Shown in pieces: positions 7,021 through 7,104 of a stretch of DNA of 7,104 nucleotides (within the stretch, counting starts at the first letter, position 1; each line of letters opens with the position of its first letter). The notes under the pieces were generated by a model that saw only the letters and a list, made by a program, of their open reading frames with translations, ran no database searches and was not told where the DNA came from. The stretch is from Candidatus Omnitrophota bacterium (GTDB lineage Bacteria; Omnitrophota; Gorgyraeia; B26-G9), in contig JAGYOO010000071.1 in NCBI GenBank assembly GCA_018399295.1, positions 1 to 7,104 of the forward strand, read 5' to 3'. The translations under genes and the position numbers were made by a program.

Positions 7021-7104
7021 GCTGCGGCGCAGGAGACCTAACAAAACATTCCTCCAGATTTCTTCTTCAGGCAAAATTTATTCAACAGGTATTTGCTGTT
7101 TTGT
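7021..7104. other. AT-rich non-coding tail after pgpA
   Basis: These 84 bases hold no supported gene. By count, 21 of the last 64 bases are G or C, much lower than the coding sequence before them, which suits an intergenic or leader region. A weak 5-bp hairpin (AACAG 7084-7088 with CTGTT 7096-7100) is followed by TTGT at the window edge and could be the start of a terminator, but it is too short and cut off to call. No ribosome site followed by a start codon is seen. Confidence 0.5.

Noticed and set aside
1..7104. Mobile elements, CRISPR repeats, tRNA genes, riboswitches or an undescribed system
   Set aside because: I saw no transposase, direct-repeat array, cloverleaf-like segment or unexplained gene; every sizeable region is accounted for by a well-known housekeeping family.

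Overview
The window is a compact block of bacterial housekeeping genes, all on the + strand and covering nearly every base. In order they are: polynucleotide phosphorylase (pnp, 5' end outside the window), dUTPase (dut), the DNA translocase FtsK/SpoIIIE, the ribosomal protein S12 methylthiotransferase RimO, phosphatidylglycerophosphate synthase (pgsA) and phosphatidylglycerophosphatase A (pgpA). No stretch over 300 bases lacks a gene. The only non-coding segments are 67 bases between ftsK and rimO and 84 bases after pgpA.

The layout is two tight blocks. In block one (1-4645), dut starts inside the end of pnp and ftsK starts 2 bases after the dut stop. A perfect 8-bp GC-rich hairpin followed by a T-rich tail (4667-4698) separates the blocks and may be a leaky terminator or attenuator. 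In block two (4713-7020), rimO, pgsA and pgpA are joined by two 4-base ATGA overlaps, which suggests translational coupling. After pgpA the sequence turns AT-rich and no gene is recognisable before the window ends.

Functionally, block one covers RNA turnover, nucleotide-pool sanitation and chromosome segregation. Block two joins a ribosome modification enzyme to two consecutive steps of phosphatidylglycerol synthesis (CDP-diacylglycerol to PGP to PG). From family knowledge, the order pnp, dut, ftsK/spoIIIE, rimO, pgsA resembles an ancient arrangement seen in Firmicutes and several uncultured phyla, where cinA and recA often follow. The PNPase looks Bacillus-like in its first core (an [14 protein letters not shown] stretch), but the base composition is balanced and PgpA, of the E. 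coli type, is present. A member of an uncultured phylum such as Omnitrophota or a relative is my guess; the window cannot settle it.

I found no mobile element, CRISPR array, tRNA, rRNA, toxin-antitoxin pair or defence gene, and no evidence for an undescribed system. The findings are modest points about gene coupling, starts and one intergenic hairpin.
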